Shown one piece after another: positions 9,400 through 18,845 of a DNA stretch of 64,000 bases. Below the pieces are notes generated by a model. It was not told the DNA's origin and did not search any database. It saw nothing but the letters and a program-made list of their open reading frames with translations. Position 1 is the stretch's first letter, and the number at the start of each line of letters is the position of its first letter. This DNA is from Streptomyces virginiae (GTDB taxonomy: Bacteria; Actinomycetota; Actinomycetes; Streptomycetales; Streptomycetaceae). Both the position numbers and the translations under genes were made by a program. Location: contig NZ_JOAK01000010.1 in the NCBI RefSeq assembly GCF_000720455.1, forward strand, positions 62,001 to 126,000, given 5' to 3'.

Positions 9400-9497
9400 T
9401 CGCCGCCCCGCACGCCCCGACCGCCGTCGTCGCTCCGCACCTCTCCCTTCGAAAACTCTGCGTCGCGCAGCAAAGTTCCCGATCTTCGAGGAGTCCC

Positions 9498-11354
9498 GTG
9501 CCGAACTTCCCCGCAGCCCCCGACCCGACGCAGCCGGTCCTGCCGCCGTTGCCCCAGCACCCCTGCACGCCGCCCGAACTCACGCTCCCGACCTGGGACT
9601 TCGCCGCCCGCAGGCTCCTCGCCAAGATGCTCGCCGAATTCGCCTACGAGGAGATCATCCGCCCCGTCCCCGCCCCGGCCGCCGCCGGCGACGCATGGAC
9701 GCTGACCCTCGACGACGGCAGCGTCCTCGGCTTCCGCGCCCGCCGCCGCGCGTACGGCAGCTGGCACGTCACCCCGGACTCCATCACCCTCATCCCGCCC
9801 CCGCCCGCACCGGCCGCCCCGGCCTCCTTCGGGGACCCGTACGACTTCCTCGTCCGCGCCCGCACCCTCCTCGGCCTCGACGGAGCCACCCTCGGCCACC
9901 TCGTCCGCGAGCTGAGCGCCACCCTGGCAGCCGACGCGCGGATCGACCACACCGCCCTCACCGCCGACGTCCTCGCCGACCTCGACTACGCCGCCCTCGA
10001 AGGCCACCAGACCGGACACCCCTGGCTCGTCCTGAACAAGGGCCGCATCGGACTGTCCTCCTCCGACACCGCGGCCTGGGCCCCCGAGGCCCGCAACCGC
10101 CAGCGCCTGCCCTGGCTCGCCGCCCACACCTCGCTCGCCGCCTACCGCGGGACCGCAGGTCTGGAGGACCCCGCCCGCCTCTACTGCGCCGAGCTCGACC
10201 CGGCCACCCGCGCGGCCTTCGACCAGACCCTCCGCGACCGCGGCCTCGACCCGCTGCGCTACCTCTACTTCCCCGTGCACCCCTGGCAGTGGGACGAGGT
10301 CGTCGTCCCCCTCTTCGCCCCGGCGCTCGCCTCCGGCGACCTCGTCCCGCTCCCCGCCGATCCGGACGTCCGCCTGCCCCAGCAGTCGATCCGCACGTTC
10401 CTCAACCTCAGCCGGCCCGACCGGCACAGCGTCAAACTCCCCTTGTCCGTCTTCAACACCATGGTCTGGCGCGGACTGCCCTCCGACCTCGCCCTCGCGG
10501 CCCCCGCCGTCACCGCCTGGATCCACTCCCTCCGCGACGCCGACCCCTTCCTGCGCGACGAGTGCCGGGTCGTCCTGCTCGGCGAGGTCGCATCCGTCAC
10601 CGTCCGCCACCCCGTGTACGACCGGCTCCCCGAGGTCCCGTACCAGTACAAGGAGCTCCTCGGCGCGATCTGGCGCGAGCCCCTCACCGGCCTCCTCGCC
10701 GCGGGGGAGCGCGCCCGCACGCTCGCCTCACTTCTCCACACCGACGCGCGCGGCCGGTCCTTCACCGCCGAGCTCGTCGCCCGCTCCGGCCTGACGCCCG
10801 CCGTCTGGCTGCAGCGGCTCTTCGCAGCCGTCCTGCCCCCGCTGCTCCATTTCCTGTACCGCTACGGCACCGTCTTCTCCCCGCACGGCGAGAACGCCGT
10901 CGTGATCTTCGACGAGCACGACGTACCGGTCCGCCTCGCGGTCAAGGACTTCGTGGACGACGTCAACATCAGTGACGAGCCGCTGCCTGAGCTGGCCTCC
11001 GTGCCCGCCGAGGTCCGGGCCGTCCTGCTCACCGAGCCCGCCGACTTCCTGCCGCAGTTCATCCATTCCGGTCTGTTCATCGGAGTATTCCGCTACCTGT
11101 CGGCCCTCTGCGAGGACCGCCTCGGCGTCCCGGAGAGCGATTTCTGGTCGCTCGTACGGGCCGAGATCCTGCGCCACCAGGCCCGCTTCCCGGAGCTGAA
11201 GGACCGCTACGAGCTGTTCGACCTGCTCGGCGAGCGCATCACACGGCTGTGTCTGAACAGGAACCGGCTGTACGAGGACGGCTACCGCGACCGCCCCGAC
11301 CGCCCGCACGCCGTGCAGTACGGCACCGTGCCCAACCCCCTCCACCGGCCATGA
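9498..11354 (+). CDS. Second IucA/IucC-family siderophore synthetase
   Basis: 618-aa NIS synthetase of normal family length. The start is GTG 9498 behind GAGGAG; upstream in-frame sequence is the antisense-like reading of the GNAT gene. Family motifs include GHPWLVLNKGRIG (ATP loop), HPWQWDEVV, RTFLNL and KLPLSVFNTMVWRGLP, and the C-terminal SPHGENAVVIF and KDFVDDVN blocks. Two synthetases of different subtype usually attach the two arms of a citrate core in turn. A short stem (CTGCG/CGCAG) lies in the 98-bp gap before the gene and may separate its expression from the upstream genes. The product of this conserved Streptomyces locus (SCO5799-5801-like, by memory) is not known to me. Confidence 0.9.
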   Translation: MPNFPAAPDPTQPVLPPLPQHPCTPPELTLPTWDFAARRLLAKMLAEFAYEEIIRPVPAPAAAGDAWTLTLDDGSVLGFRARRRAYGSWHVTPDSITLIPPPPAPAAPASFGDPYDFLVRARTLLGLDGATLGHLVRELSATLAADARIDHTALTADVLADLDYAALEGHQTGHPWLVLNKGRIGLSSSDTAAWAPEARNRQRLPWLAAHTSLAAYRGTAGLEDPARLYCAELDPATRAAFDQTLRDRGLDPLRYLYFPVHPWQWDEVVVPLFAPALASGDLVPLPADPDVRLPQQSIRTFLNLSRPDRHSVKLPLSVFNTMVWRGLPSDLALAAPAVTAWIHSLRDADPFLRDECRVVLLGEVASVTVRHPVYDRLPEVPYQYKELLGAIWREPLTGLLAAGERARTLASLLHTDARGRSFTAELVARSGLTPAVWLQRLFAAVLPPLLHFLYRYGTVFSPHGENAVVIFDEHDVPVRLAVKDFVDDVNISDEPLPELASVPAEVRAVLLTEPADFLPQFIHSGLFIGVFRYLSALCEDRLGVPESDFWSLVRAEILRHQARFPELKDRYELFDLLGERITRLCLNRNRLYEDGYRDRPDRPHAVQYGTVPNPLHRP

Positions 11355-11408
11355 ATCCCCGCCGGTGTGCACCCGGTGTCAGCGGGGCCCCGTAGGGTTG
11401 GCAGTGCT

Positions 11409-13379
11409 ATGACGAAGCCCTCCCTCCCCGACCTGCTGCACGCCGCCGTCTCCGCCGTCGGCGGTACGGAGCGCCCCGGCCAGGTGGCCATGGCCGAAGC
11501 CGTCGCCGAAGCAATCGACGACACCTCCCACCGGCTCATCCAGGCGGGAACCGGCACCGGTAAGTCCCTCGGCTACCTGGTGCCGGCCCTCGCCCACGGC
11601 GAGCGCGTGGTCGTGGCCACCGCGACCCTCGCCCTCCAGCGGCAGCTCGTCGAGCGTGACCTGCCCCGGACGGTAGACGCACTGCACCCGCAGCTGCGCC
11701 GCCGGCCGCAGTTCGCCATGCTCAAGGGCCGGTCCAACTACCTGTGCCTGCACCGCCTGCACGAGGGCGCTCCGCAGGACGAGGAGGAGGGCCTCTTCGA
11801 CCAGTTCGAGGCGGCCACCCCCACGAGCAAGCTCGGCAAGGACCTGCTGCGCCTGCGTGACTGGGCCGACGAGACGGAAACCGGCGACCGGGACGACCTG
11901 ACACCGGGCGTTTCGGACAAGGCCTGGTCGCAGATCTCCGTCTCCTCCCGCGAGTGCCTGGGCGCGACGAAGTGCGCGTACGGAGCCGAGTGCTTCGCCG
12001 AGGCCGCGCGTGAGCGGGCCAAGCTCGCGGACGTGGTCGTCACCAACCACGCGCTGCTGGCCATCGACGCCATCGAGGGCGCGCCGGTGCTGCCGCAGCA
12101 CGAGGTGCTGATCGTGGACGAGGCCCACGAGCTGGTCTCCCGGGTGACCGGTGTCGCGACCGGCGAGCTCACTCCCGGCCAGGTCAACCGAGCGGTGAAG
12201 CGCGCCGCCAAGCTGGTCGACGAGAAGACCGCGGACGCGCTCCAGACCGCCTCCGAATCCTTCGAGCGCGTGATGGAGCTGGCGCTCCCGGGCCGCCTGG
12301 AGCAGATCCCCGAGGACCTCGGCTACGCCCTGATGTCCCTGCGGGACGCCGCGCGCAATGTGATCTCGGCGATCGGCGCCACCCGCGACAAGTCCGTCCA
12401 CGACGAGGACGCGGTCCGCAAGCAGGCCCTGGCGGCGGTGGAGAGCATCCACACCGTGGCGGAGCGGATCACGAACGGCTCCGAGTACGACGTCGTCTGG
12501 TACGAGCGCCACGACCGCTTCGGCGCCACCCTCCGGGTCGCCCCGCTGTCGGTGTCGGGGCTGCTGCGCGAAAAGCTCTTCGAGGACCGTTCGGTGGTCC
12601 TGACCTCGGCCACCTTGAAGATCGGCGGCGACTTCAACGGTGTCGCCGCGTCCCTGGGGCTGTCCCCGGAGGGCGTCGAGGGGGACGACGTGCCCGTGTG
12701 GAAGGGCCTGGACGTCGGCTCGCCCTTCGACTACCCGAAGCAGGGCATCCTGTACGTCGCCAAGCACCTGGCCACGCCGGGACGCGAGGGCACCCGAGGC
12801 GACATGATGGACGAGCTCGCCGAGCTGATCGAGGCGGCGGGCGGCCGCACCCTCGGGCTGTTCTCCTCCATGCGCGGCGCCAAGGCGGCCGCCGAGGAGC
12901 TGCGCGGCAGGATCGACAACCCGATCCTGCTCCAGGGCGAGGAGACGCTCGGCGAACTGATCAAGGCCTTCGCCGCCGACCCGAAGACCTGCCTGTTCGG
13001 AACGCTGTCACTGTGGCAGGGCGTGGACGTGCCCGGTCCCAGCTGCCAGTTGGTCGTCATGGACCGGATCCCCTTCCCGCGCCCCGACGACCCGCTGATG
13101 AGCGCCCGCCAGAAGTCGGTGGAAGAACACGGGGGGAACGGCTTCATGGCCGTCGCCGCCACGCACGCCGCCCTGCTGATGGCGCAGGGTGCGGGCCGGC
13201 TCGTGCGAGCCACGGGGGACCGTGGCGTCGTCGCGGTCCTGGACCCCCGCCTGGCCACGGCCCGGTACGGGAGCTTCCTGCGGGCCACGCTGCCGGACTT
13301 CTGGTACACCACGGACCGCAACCAGGTCCGCCGCTCGCTCGCCGCGATCGACGCGACGGCCCAGGCCGACGGCAAGTAG
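11409..13379 (+). CDS. DinG/XPD-like ATP-dependent DNA helicase
   Basis: 656-aa SF2 helicase. Walker A is AGTGTGKS near residue 50, and the DEAH box is VDEAHEL. Four cysteines between them (YLC, REC, TKC, AEC) match the iron-sulphur cluster site of DinG/XPD helicases. C-terminal helicase motifs include LFSSMRGAKAA, the WQGVDVPG segment and the QGAGRLVR motif VI. Such enzymes unwind DNA with 5'-3' polarity and act on R-loops and damaged forks. It sits next to lexA in convergent orientation, which fits a repair context, but I see no LexA box before it. The start is ATG 11409, consistent with the DLLHAAV N-terminus. Confidence 0.9.
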   Translation: MTKPSLPDLLHAAVSAVGGTERPGQVAMAEAVAEAIDDTSHRLIQAGTGTGKSLGYLVPALAHGERVVVATATLALQRQLVERDLPRTVDALHPQLRRRPQFAMLKGRSNYLCLHRLHEGAPQDEEEGLFDQFEAATPTSKLGKDLLRLRDWADETETGDRDDLTPGVSDKAWSQISVSSRECLGATKCAYGAECFAEAARERAKLADVVVTNHALLAIDAIEGAPVLPQHEVLIVDEAHELVSRVTGVATGELTPGQVNRAVKRAAKLVDEKTADALQTASESFERVMELALPGRLEQIPEDLGYALMSLRDAARNVISAIGATRDKSVHDEDAVRKQALAAVESIHTVAERITNGSEYDVVWYERHDRFGATLRVAPLSVSGLLREKLFEDRSVVLTSATLKIGGDFNGVAASLGLSPEGVEGDDVPVWKGLDVGSPFDYPKQGILYVAKHLATPGREGTRGDMMDELAELIEAAGGRTLGLFSSMRGAKAAAEELRGRIDNPILLQGEETLGELIKAFAADPKTCLFGTLSLWQGVDVPGPSCQLVVMDRIPFPRPDDPLMSARQKSVEEHGGNGFMAVAATHAALLMAQGAGRLVRATGDRGVVAVLDPRLATARYGSFLRATLPDFWYTTDRNQVRRSLAAIDATAQADGK

Positions 13380-13400
13380 AGAAGAGAGAAGACAGAACAA

Positions 13401-13431
13401 CCCCCGGGACCGGCGCAGTGGGTCCCGGGGG
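13401..13431. terminator. Hairpin terminator between convergent helicase and lexA
   Basis: A perfect 11-bp stem (13401-13411 with 13421-13431) and a 9-nt loop lie between the two stop codons. Confidence 0.8.
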
Positions 13432-13451
13432 CTGGCTAGGGAGCGGCGGGG

Positions 13452-14246
13452 TCAGACGCGGCGCAGGACCGCGACGACCTTGCCGAGGATGGTCGCCTCG
13501 TCGCCGGGGATCGGCTGGTAGGCGGCGTTGTGCGGGAGGAGCCAGACGTGGCCGTCCTCGCGCTTGAAGCGCTTGACGGTGGCTTCGCCGTCCAGCATCG
13601 CGGCGACGATGTCGCCGTTCTCGGCGACGGGCTGGCGGCGGACGGTGACCCAGTCGCCGTCGCAGATGGCGGCTTCGATCATCGAGTCGCCGACGACCTT
13701 GAGGACGAAGAGCTCACCGTCGCCGACGAGCTGGCGGGGGAGCGGGAACACGTCCTCGACCGACTCCTCGGCGAGGATCGGGCCGCCGGCCGCGATCCGG
13801 CCGACCAGGGGAACGTAGGAGGCGGCGGGCTTGCCGGTGGTGTCCGTGGGCTGCGAGCTGGGCTGGTCCGAGCCGCGCACCTCATAGGCCCTGGGCCGGT
13901 GCGGGTCGCGACGCAGGAAGCCCTTGCGCTCCAGGGCCATCAGCTGGTGTGCCACCGACGACGTGCTGGACAGGCCGACGGCCTGGCCGATCTCCCGCAT
14001 CGACGGCGGGTAACCCCGCCGCTGCACGGAGTCGCGAATGACCTCGATGACCCTCCGCTGCCGGTCCGTGAGCCCGGAGCTGTCGGCGCGGATGCCTGGA
14101 GGTCGACCTGGCAGCGAGCGTGCGGGGCGCACTGCGGCCTCCGCATCCGGGTTCAGGTTTGCGTCGTTCATGGCATGCACCGGCTCAAGTCGGCTCTGGG
14201 AGCGGTTCTGGGCAGTGATGGCGGCACTGTCTGCGGTCGTGGTCAC
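13452..14246 (-). CDS. lexA: SOS repressor LexA
   Basis: 264-aa repressor with an N-terminal winged-helix DNA-binding domain (about residues 58-122; the recognition region holds [13 protein letters not shown]) and a C-terminal S24 peptidase domain. The self-cleavage bond is Ala153-Gly154 in RIAAGGP, and the catalytic pair is Ser188 (GDSMIE) and Lys225 (ATVKRF). After DNA damage RecA filaments trigger cleavage and SOS genes are released. The first ~55 residues are an extension before the HTH, as in other Streptomyces LexA proteins. The start is GTG 14246; an internal ATG (Met26) is possible. A near-perfect SOS box lies 67 bp upstream, so the gene is probably autoregulated. Confidence 0.96.
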   Translation of the reverse strand: MTTTADSAAITAQNRSQSRLEPVHAMNDANLNPDAEAAVRPARSLPGRPPGIRADSSGLTDRQRRVIEVIRDSVQRRGYPPSMREIGQAVGLSSTSSVAHQLMALERKGFLRRDPHRPRAYEVRGSDQPSSQPTDTTGKPAASYVPLVGRIAAGGPILAEESVEDVFPLPRQLVGDGELFVLKVVGDSMIEAAICDGDWVTVRRQPVAENGDIVAAMLDGEATVKRFKREDGHVWLLPHNAAYQPIPGDEATILGKVVAVLRRV

Positions 14247-14312
14247 GTCGGTCGGCCCCTCTCGAAATGTTCTCCCTAGCTGGACAACGGTAGTTGCTTT
14301 CGAAAGGTTGCG

Positions 14313-14328
14313 CCAAACACACGTTCGA
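14313..14328. promoter_or_regulatory. LexA-binding SOS box upstream of lexA
   Basis: The site reads as CAAAC-N4-GTTCG with flanking C and A, one base away from the actinobacterial SOS consensus CGAAC-N4-GTTCG. It is 67 bp from the lexA start codon, a usual distance for autoregulation. Confidence 0.8.
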
Positions 14329-14538
14329 GTGAAAAATCGCAGATCGCCCTGCGTGGGTAAATCGCGGGGTGTATGGGCGATCGGATCGACGAACGCGGGT
14401 TCGGTCCGTTCCCCGCTGCTTACGGTACCCTTCCCGGTCGGGTCGCCGCCGTCCGGCCCTGCGCACAGTGTGGCACCGGGAGACCTCGTATCCGGCTATC
14501 GGACGCCCCGACACGCAGAGGCATCCAAATCCACCGCA

Positions 14539-14585
14539 ACCCAAGATCTAGTGGTTGGATGAGCGCGGCCACCCAGAAGTTGTGG
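14539..14585 (+). promoter_or_regulatory. Tandem NrdR boxes upstream of nrdRJ
   Basis: The first box (14539-14554) matches 12 of 16 positions of the NrdR consensus (ACACWATATATWGTGT). A weaker copy (14570-14585, 8 of 16) starts 31 bp further on, the three-helical-turn spacing known for NrdR operators. Both lie upstream of the nrdR start at 14720, as expected for NrdR autorepression of the class II reductase operon. Confidence 0.65.
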
Positions 14586-14719
14586 TCCCTGGGTCCGCTG
14601 AGACTCCTGGGATCGCATATGCTTGTGGCTGCTCCGCGAGCCCCCGACAGAGCCCGTCTCCGTCGTTCAGGGGCCCTGTGGGGTGATTCAGTCGTGCCGA
14701 GAAGGAGGGTGAGGGAACC

Positions 14720-15232
14720 ATGCACTGCCCCTTCTGCAGGCACCCCGACAGCCGCGTCGTCGACAGCCGCACCACGGACGACGGTACGTCGATCCGCCGG
14801 CGCCGTCAGTGCCCCGACTGCTCCCGTCGCTTCACGACGGTGGAGACGGCCTCGCTGATGGTGATCAAGCGCAGCGGGGTGACCGAACCCTTCAGCCGTA
14901 CCAAGGTCATCTCCGGCGTGCGCAAGGCGTGCCAGGGGCGGCCGGTCACCGAGGACGCCCTCGCCAAGCTCGGCCAGCGGGTCGAGGAGGCGGTGCGCGC
15001 CACCGGGAGCGCCGAGCTGACCACCCACGACGTGGGTCTGGCCATACTCGGCCCGTTGCAGGAACTCGATCTGGTCGCGTACCTGCGGTTCGCGTCCGTT
15101 TACAAAGCGTTCGACACCCTCGAAGACTTCGAGACCGCCATCGCGGAACTGCGCGTGCCGCGGCCTCACCCTGAAGAGTGCGAGCACGGCGGGACCGGTT
15201 CGGTCCCCGTGCCCGCCTCCGCCGCCGACTGA
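14720..15232 (+). CDS. nrdR: Transcriptional repressor NrdR
   Basis: 170-aa regulator of ribonucleotide reductase genes. The N-terminal zinc ribbon shows CPFC (residues 3-6) and CPDC with the linker of basic residues RRRRQ, and is followed by an ATP-cone domain (about residues 50-140). NrdR senses dATP/ATP and represses nrd promoters through paired boxes. The gene sits 145 bp before nrdJ, the classic Streptomyces nrdRJ order. The ribosome site GAAGGAGGG lies in good range of ATG 14720. The last ~25 residues are a family-typical acidic/low-complexity tail. Confidence 0.96.
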   Translation: MHCPFCRHPDSRVVDSRTTDDGTSIRRRRQCPDCSRRFTTVETASLMVIKRSGVTEPFSRTKVISGVRKACQGRPVTEDALAKLGQRVEEAVRATGSAELTTHDVGLAILGPLQELDLVAYLRFASVYKAFDTLEDFETAIAELRVPRPHPEECEHGGTGSVPVPASAAD

Positions 15233-15377
15233 CCGGGCTGCCCGCGGCGTGGTGCTCGTGCACCGGGTCGCGGCCGGTCGGCCGTGCGAAGAGACGTAGA
15301 TACAGAGACACAGCACTGTGCCGCGGAATATCGCTGGCACTTTAGGGCGTTTTTGCCCGCATATGGGAGGCAGCGGC

Positions 15378-18269
15378 ATGACAGAGACGGCGAGCAGCTC
15401 GGCACGTGGTTCCCGCGCCAAGGGGACCAAGGCTGCCAAGGGCGGCCTGCGTATCGAGCGCATCCACACCACCCCCGGCGTGCACCCTTACGACGAGGTG
15501 AACTGGGAGCGCCGTGACGTCGTCATGACCAACTGGCGCGACGGCTCGGTCAACTTCGAGCAGCGCGGCGTCGAGTTCCCCGACTTCTGGTCGGTGAACG
15601 CGGTCAACATCGTCACCAGCAAGTACTTCCGCGGCGCGGTCGGCACCCCGCAGCGCGAGACCGGTCTGAAGCAGCTGATCGACCGGATCGTGAAGACGTA
15701 CACGAAGGCCGGCGAGGACTTCGACTACTTCTCCTCGCCCGCCGACGCGGAGATCTTCGAGCACGAGCTGACCTACGCCCTCCTGCACCAGATCTTCAGC
15801 TTCAACTCCCCGGTGTGGTTCAACGTCGGCACGCCCCAGCCGCAGCAGGTCTCCGCCTGTTTCATCCTGTCCGTCGACGACTCCATGGAGTCGATCCTCG
15901 ACTGGTACAAGGAAGAGGGCATGATCTTCAAGGGCGGCTCCGGCGCCGGCCTGAACCTCTCCCGCATCCGCTCCTCCAAGGAGCTCCTCTCCTCCGGCGG
16001 CAACGCCTCCGGCCCGGTCTCCTTCATGCGCGGCGCCGACGCGTCCGCTGGAACGATCAAGTCGGGCGGCGCCACCCGCCGCGCGGCCAAGATGGTCGTC
16101 CTGGACGTGGACCACCCGGACGTCGAGGCCTTCATCGAGACCAAGGTGAAGGAGGAGGAGAAGATCCGCGCGCTGCGCGACGCGGGCTTCGACATGGACC
16201 TGGGCGGCGACGACATCACGTCCGTCCAGTACCAGAACGCCAACAACTCCGTCCGCGTGAACGACGAGTTCATGACGGCCGTCGAGAACGGCACCGAGTT
16301 CGGCCTGCGTGCCCGCATGACCGGCGAGGTCATCGAGAAGGTCGACGCCAAGGCGCTCTTCCGCAAGCTGGCCGAGGCCGCGTGGGCCTGCGCCGACCCG
16401 GGCATCCAGTACGACGGTGTGATCAACAACTGGCACACCTGCCCCGAGTCCGGCCGCATCACCGCGTCCAACCCCTGCAGCGAGTACATGCACCTGGACA
16501 ACACGTCCTGCAACCTCGCCTCGCTGAACCTGATGAAGTTCCTCAACGACGACGGCAAGGGCGACCAGTCCTTCGACGCCGAGCGCTTCGCCAAGGTCGT
16601 CGAGCTCGTCATCACCGCGATGGACATCTCCATCTGCTTCGCGGACTTCCCGACGCAGAAGATCGGCGAGAACACCCGCGCCTTCCGCCAGCTGGGCATC
16701 GGCTACGCCAACCTCGGCGCCCTGCTGATGGCCACCGGCCACGCGTACGACTCGGACGGCGGCCGCACCCTCGCCGCCTCGATCACCTCGCTGATGACCG
16801 GTACCGCGTACAAGCGCTCCGCCGAGCTGGCCGCCATCGTCGGCCCGTACGACGGCTACGCCCGCAACGCCGAGGCGCACAAGCGCGTCATGAAGCAGCA
16901 CGCCGACGCCAACACCGTCGCGCCGCGCACCGACGACCTGGACAACTCGATCTGGGCCGCGGCCACCGAGGCCTGGCAGGACGTCCTGCGCCTCGGCGAG
17001 AAGAACGGCTTCCGCAACTCCCAGGCCTCCGTCCTCGCGCCGACCGGCACCATCGGTCTCGCGATGTCCTGCGACACCACCGGTGTCGAGCCGGACCTGG
17101 CCCTGGTGAAGTTCAAGAAGCTCGTCGGCGGCGGCTCGATGCAGATCGTCAACGGCACCGTCCCGCAGGCCCTGCGCCGTCTGGGCTACCAGGAGGAGCA
17201 GGTCGAGGCGATCGTCGCCCACATCGCCGAGCACGGCGTGGTCGTGGACGCCCCGGGTCTGAAGACCGAGCACTACGAGGTCTTCGACTGCGCCATGGGC
17301 GAGCGTTCCATCTCCGCGATGGGCCACGTCCGCATGATGGCCGCGATCCAGCCCTGGATCTCCGGCGCTATCTCCAAGACGGTCAACATGCCGGAGTCGG
17401 CGACCGTCGAGGAGATCGAGGAGATCTACTTCGAGGCGTGGAAGCTCGGCGTCAAGGCGCTGGCGATCTACCGCGACAACTGCAAGGTCGGCCAGCCCCT
17501 CTCCGCCAAGAAGAAGGAGGAGGAGAAGGAGGAGGTCACCGCCAAGACGGAGGAGACCATCCGCGCCGCCGTCGAGAAGGTCATCGAGTACCGCCCCGTC
17601 CGCAAGCGCCTCCCCAAGGGCCGCCCGGGCATCACCACCTCCTTCACGGTGGGCGGCGCCGAGGGCTACATGACCGCGAACTCCTACCCGGACGACGGTC
17701 TGGGCGAGGTCTTCCTGAAGATGTCCAAGCAGGGCTCGACCCTCGCGGGCATGATGGACGCCTTCTCGATCGCCGTCTCGGTCGGCCTCCAGTACGGCGT
17801 GCCGCTGGAGACCTACGTCTCGAAGTTCACCAACATGCGCTTCGAGCCGGCCGGCATGACGGACGACCCGGACGTGCGGATGGCGCAGTCGATCGTCGAC
17901 TACATCTTCCGTCGCCTGGCGCTGGACTTCCTGCCCTTCGAGACCCGCTCGGCCCTCGGCATCCACACCGCCGAGGAGCGCCAGCGCCACCTGGAGACCG
18001 GCTCCTACGAGCCGCTCGACGAGGAGCTGGACACCGAGGCGCTGGCCCAGTCCGCCCCGCTCGCCGCGGTGCCTTCGGCCCCGAAGCAGGCCCCGGTCGC
18101 CGTCCCGGCCCCGGAGCGGAAGACGGCCCACAGCAGCGCCGAACTGGTCGAGATGCAGCTCGGCGTCTCCGCGGACGCCCCGCTCTGCTTCTCCTGCGGT
18201 ACGAAGATGCAGCGCGCCGGTTCCTGCTACATCTGCGAGGGCTGCGGCTCCACCAGCGGCTGCAGCTGA
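15378..18269 (+). CDS. nrdJ: Class II (adenosylcobalamin-dependent) ribonucleoside-diphosphate reductase NrdJ
   Basis: 963-aa enzyme that reduces ribonucleotides to deoxyribonucleotides with a B12-derived radical, without oxygen. GGAGG lies seven bases before ATG 15378; the open frame upstream has no ribosome site. The barrel contains NSPVWFNVG, the substrate-binding ACFILSVDDSMES, CSEYMHLDNTSCNLASLNL and the PTGTIGLAMSCDTTG loop. The C-terminus carries a zinc-ribbon-like set of cysteines (CFSCG, CYICEGCG), with a terminal cysteine pair likely used for re-reduction. An acidic/basic insert rich in Lys and Glu lies near residue 720. It is followed by a terminator hairpin. Confidence 0.96.
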   Translation: MTETASSSARGSRAKGTKAAKGGLRIERIHTTPGVHPYDEVNWERRDVVMTNWRDGSVNFEQRGVEFPDFWSVNAVNIVTSKYFRGAVGTPQRETGLKQLIDRIVKTYTKAGEDFDYFSSPADAEIFEHELTYALLHQIFSFNSPVWFNVGTPQPQQVSACFILSVDDSMESILDWYKEEGMIFKGGSGAGLNLSRIRSSKELLSSGGNASGPVSFMRGADASAGTIKSGGATRRAAKMVVLDVDHPDVEAFIETKVKEEEKIRALRDAGFDMDLGGDDITSVQYQNANNSVRVNDEFMTAVENGTEFGLRARMTGEVIEKVDAKALFRKLAEAAWACADPGIQYDGVINNWHTCPESGRITASNPCSEYMHLDNTSCNLASLNLMKFLNDDGKGDQSFDAERFAKVVELVITAMDISICFADFPTQKIGENTRAFRQLGIGYANLGALLMATGHAYDSDGGRTLAASITSLMTGTAYKRSAELAAIVGPYDGYARNAEAHKRVMKQHADANTVAPRTDDLDNSIWAAATEAWQDVLRLGEKNGFRNSQASVLAPTGTIGLAMSCDTTGVEPDLALVKFKKLVGGGSMQIVNGTVPQALRRLGYQEEQVEAIVAHIAEHGVVVDAPGLKTEHYEVFDCAMGERSISAMGHVRMMAAIQPWISGAISKTVNMPESATVEEIEEIYFEAWKLGVKALAIYRDNCKVGQPLSAKKKEEEKEEVTAKTEETIRAAVEKVIEYRPVRKRLPKGRPGITTSFTVGGAEGYMTANSYPDDGLGEVFLKMSKQGSTLAGMMDAFSIAVSVGLQYGVPLETYVSKFTNMRFEPAGMTDDPDVRMAQSIVDYIFRRLALDFLPFETRSALGIHTAEERQRHLETGSYEPLDEELDTEALAQSAPLAAVPSAPKQAPVAVPAPERKTAHSSAELVEMQLGVSADAPLCFSCGTKMQRAGSCYICEGCGSTSGCS

Positions 18270-18335
18270 CACCAGCGGTATCGCGTCGGGTGCGACACCC
18301 GGCGCGGCTGAACCCGGAGCGTGATCTCCGGCAGG

Positions 18336-18366
18336 AAGGGGCGTCGGCCATGGGCCGGCGCCCCTT
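18336..18366. terminator. Hairpin between nrdJ and the HxlR regulator
   Basis: Stem of 14 bp with one mismatch (18336-18349 with 18353-18366) and a 3-nt loop, between convergent genes. Confidence 0.75.
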
Positions 18367-18381
18367 CGGCGTTCCGCGGCC

Positions 18382-18777
18382 TCAGGGGGCCTTGCCGGCC
18401 TCCGGCGTGGCCCGGGCCCGGGCCCGTTCGATCTCGTTGATATGGGTTTCCGTCCACTGACGGAGCGCGGTGATCGGCTCGGCGAGGCTGCGGCCGAGCT
18501 CCGTCAGGTCGTATTCGACGCGGGGCGGAACGGTGGGGTACACGGTGCGGGCGACGAACCCGTCGGCTTCGAGGCCGCGCAGGGTCTGAGTGAGCATCTT
18601 CTGTGATACGCCCTCGATGCGCCGGCTCAACTCGGTGTACCGCAGGGTGCCTTCGAGGAGGGCGTCCACGACCAGGATGGTCCACTTGCCGGAGATGTGA
18701 TCGAGGACCTGGCGTGTAGGGCACTTCGCGGAGTAGACATCGGCCGGCAGCCCGGACGATTCCACAGTGGTTTTCAT
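18382..18777 (-). CDS. HxlR-family winged-helix transcriptional regulator
   Basis: 131-aa single-domain regulator. The HxlR pattern is clear: CPTRQVLDHISGKWTILVV followed by RYTELSRRIEGVSQKMLTQTLRGLEADGF and the wing. The Cys in the N-terminal motif is the conserved, possibly redox- or quinone-sensing residue of the family. It is divergent from a nitroreductase gene with 68 bp between starts, the usual layout in which HxlR proteins respond to electrophiles or oxidants and control a detoxifying reductase. The start is ATG 18777. Confidence 0.92.
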   Translation of the reverse strand: MKTTVESSGLPADVYSAKCPTRQVLDHISGKWTILVVDALLEGTLRYTELSRRIEGVSQKMLTQTLRGLEADGFVARTVYPTVPPRVEYDLTELGRSLAEPITALRQWTETHINEIERARARATPEAGKAP

Positions 18778-18845
18778 GCGGGGAGAGTAACGCACAAAAA
18801 GGTGCCCTCTTCCCGATGAAGAGTGACTCTCCAATAGTGAGTGGC
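18778..18845. promoter_or_regulatory. Candidate HxlR operator in the divergent promoter
   Basis: Two nested inverted repeats lie in this 68-bp gap: GGAGAGTAAC (18782-18791) against GTGACTCTCC (18823-18832), 9 of 10 pairs, and CTCTTC (18807-18812) against GAAGAG (18818-18823). One or both could be the operator for the flanking pair. Confidence 0.45.

Larger units (their letters stand above)
14247..14719. promoter_or_regulatory. lexA-nrdR divergent intergenic region
   Basis: This 473-bp region contains the SOS box for lexA near its left end and the NrdR boxes for the nrdRJ side near 14540-14585. Between 14340 and 14535 I see no gene; the short open frames there have poor codon use. A CATATG-containing stretch near 14617 could hold a -10 element for nrdR. 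Confidence 0.6.

Noticed and set aside
8934..9497. Upstream extension of the second IucA/IucC reading frame
   Set aside because: The frame is open because of GC-rich codon bias. It overlaps the GNAT gene in another frame, and a good ribosome site is present at GTG 9498.
14247..14535. Possible B12 riboswitch before nrdRJ
   Set aside because: A GTGTGGCACCGGGAGACC stretch invited comparison with the B12 box, but the expected conserved blocks are missing. In Streptomyces the B12 riboswitch is known for nrdABS, not nrdRJ.
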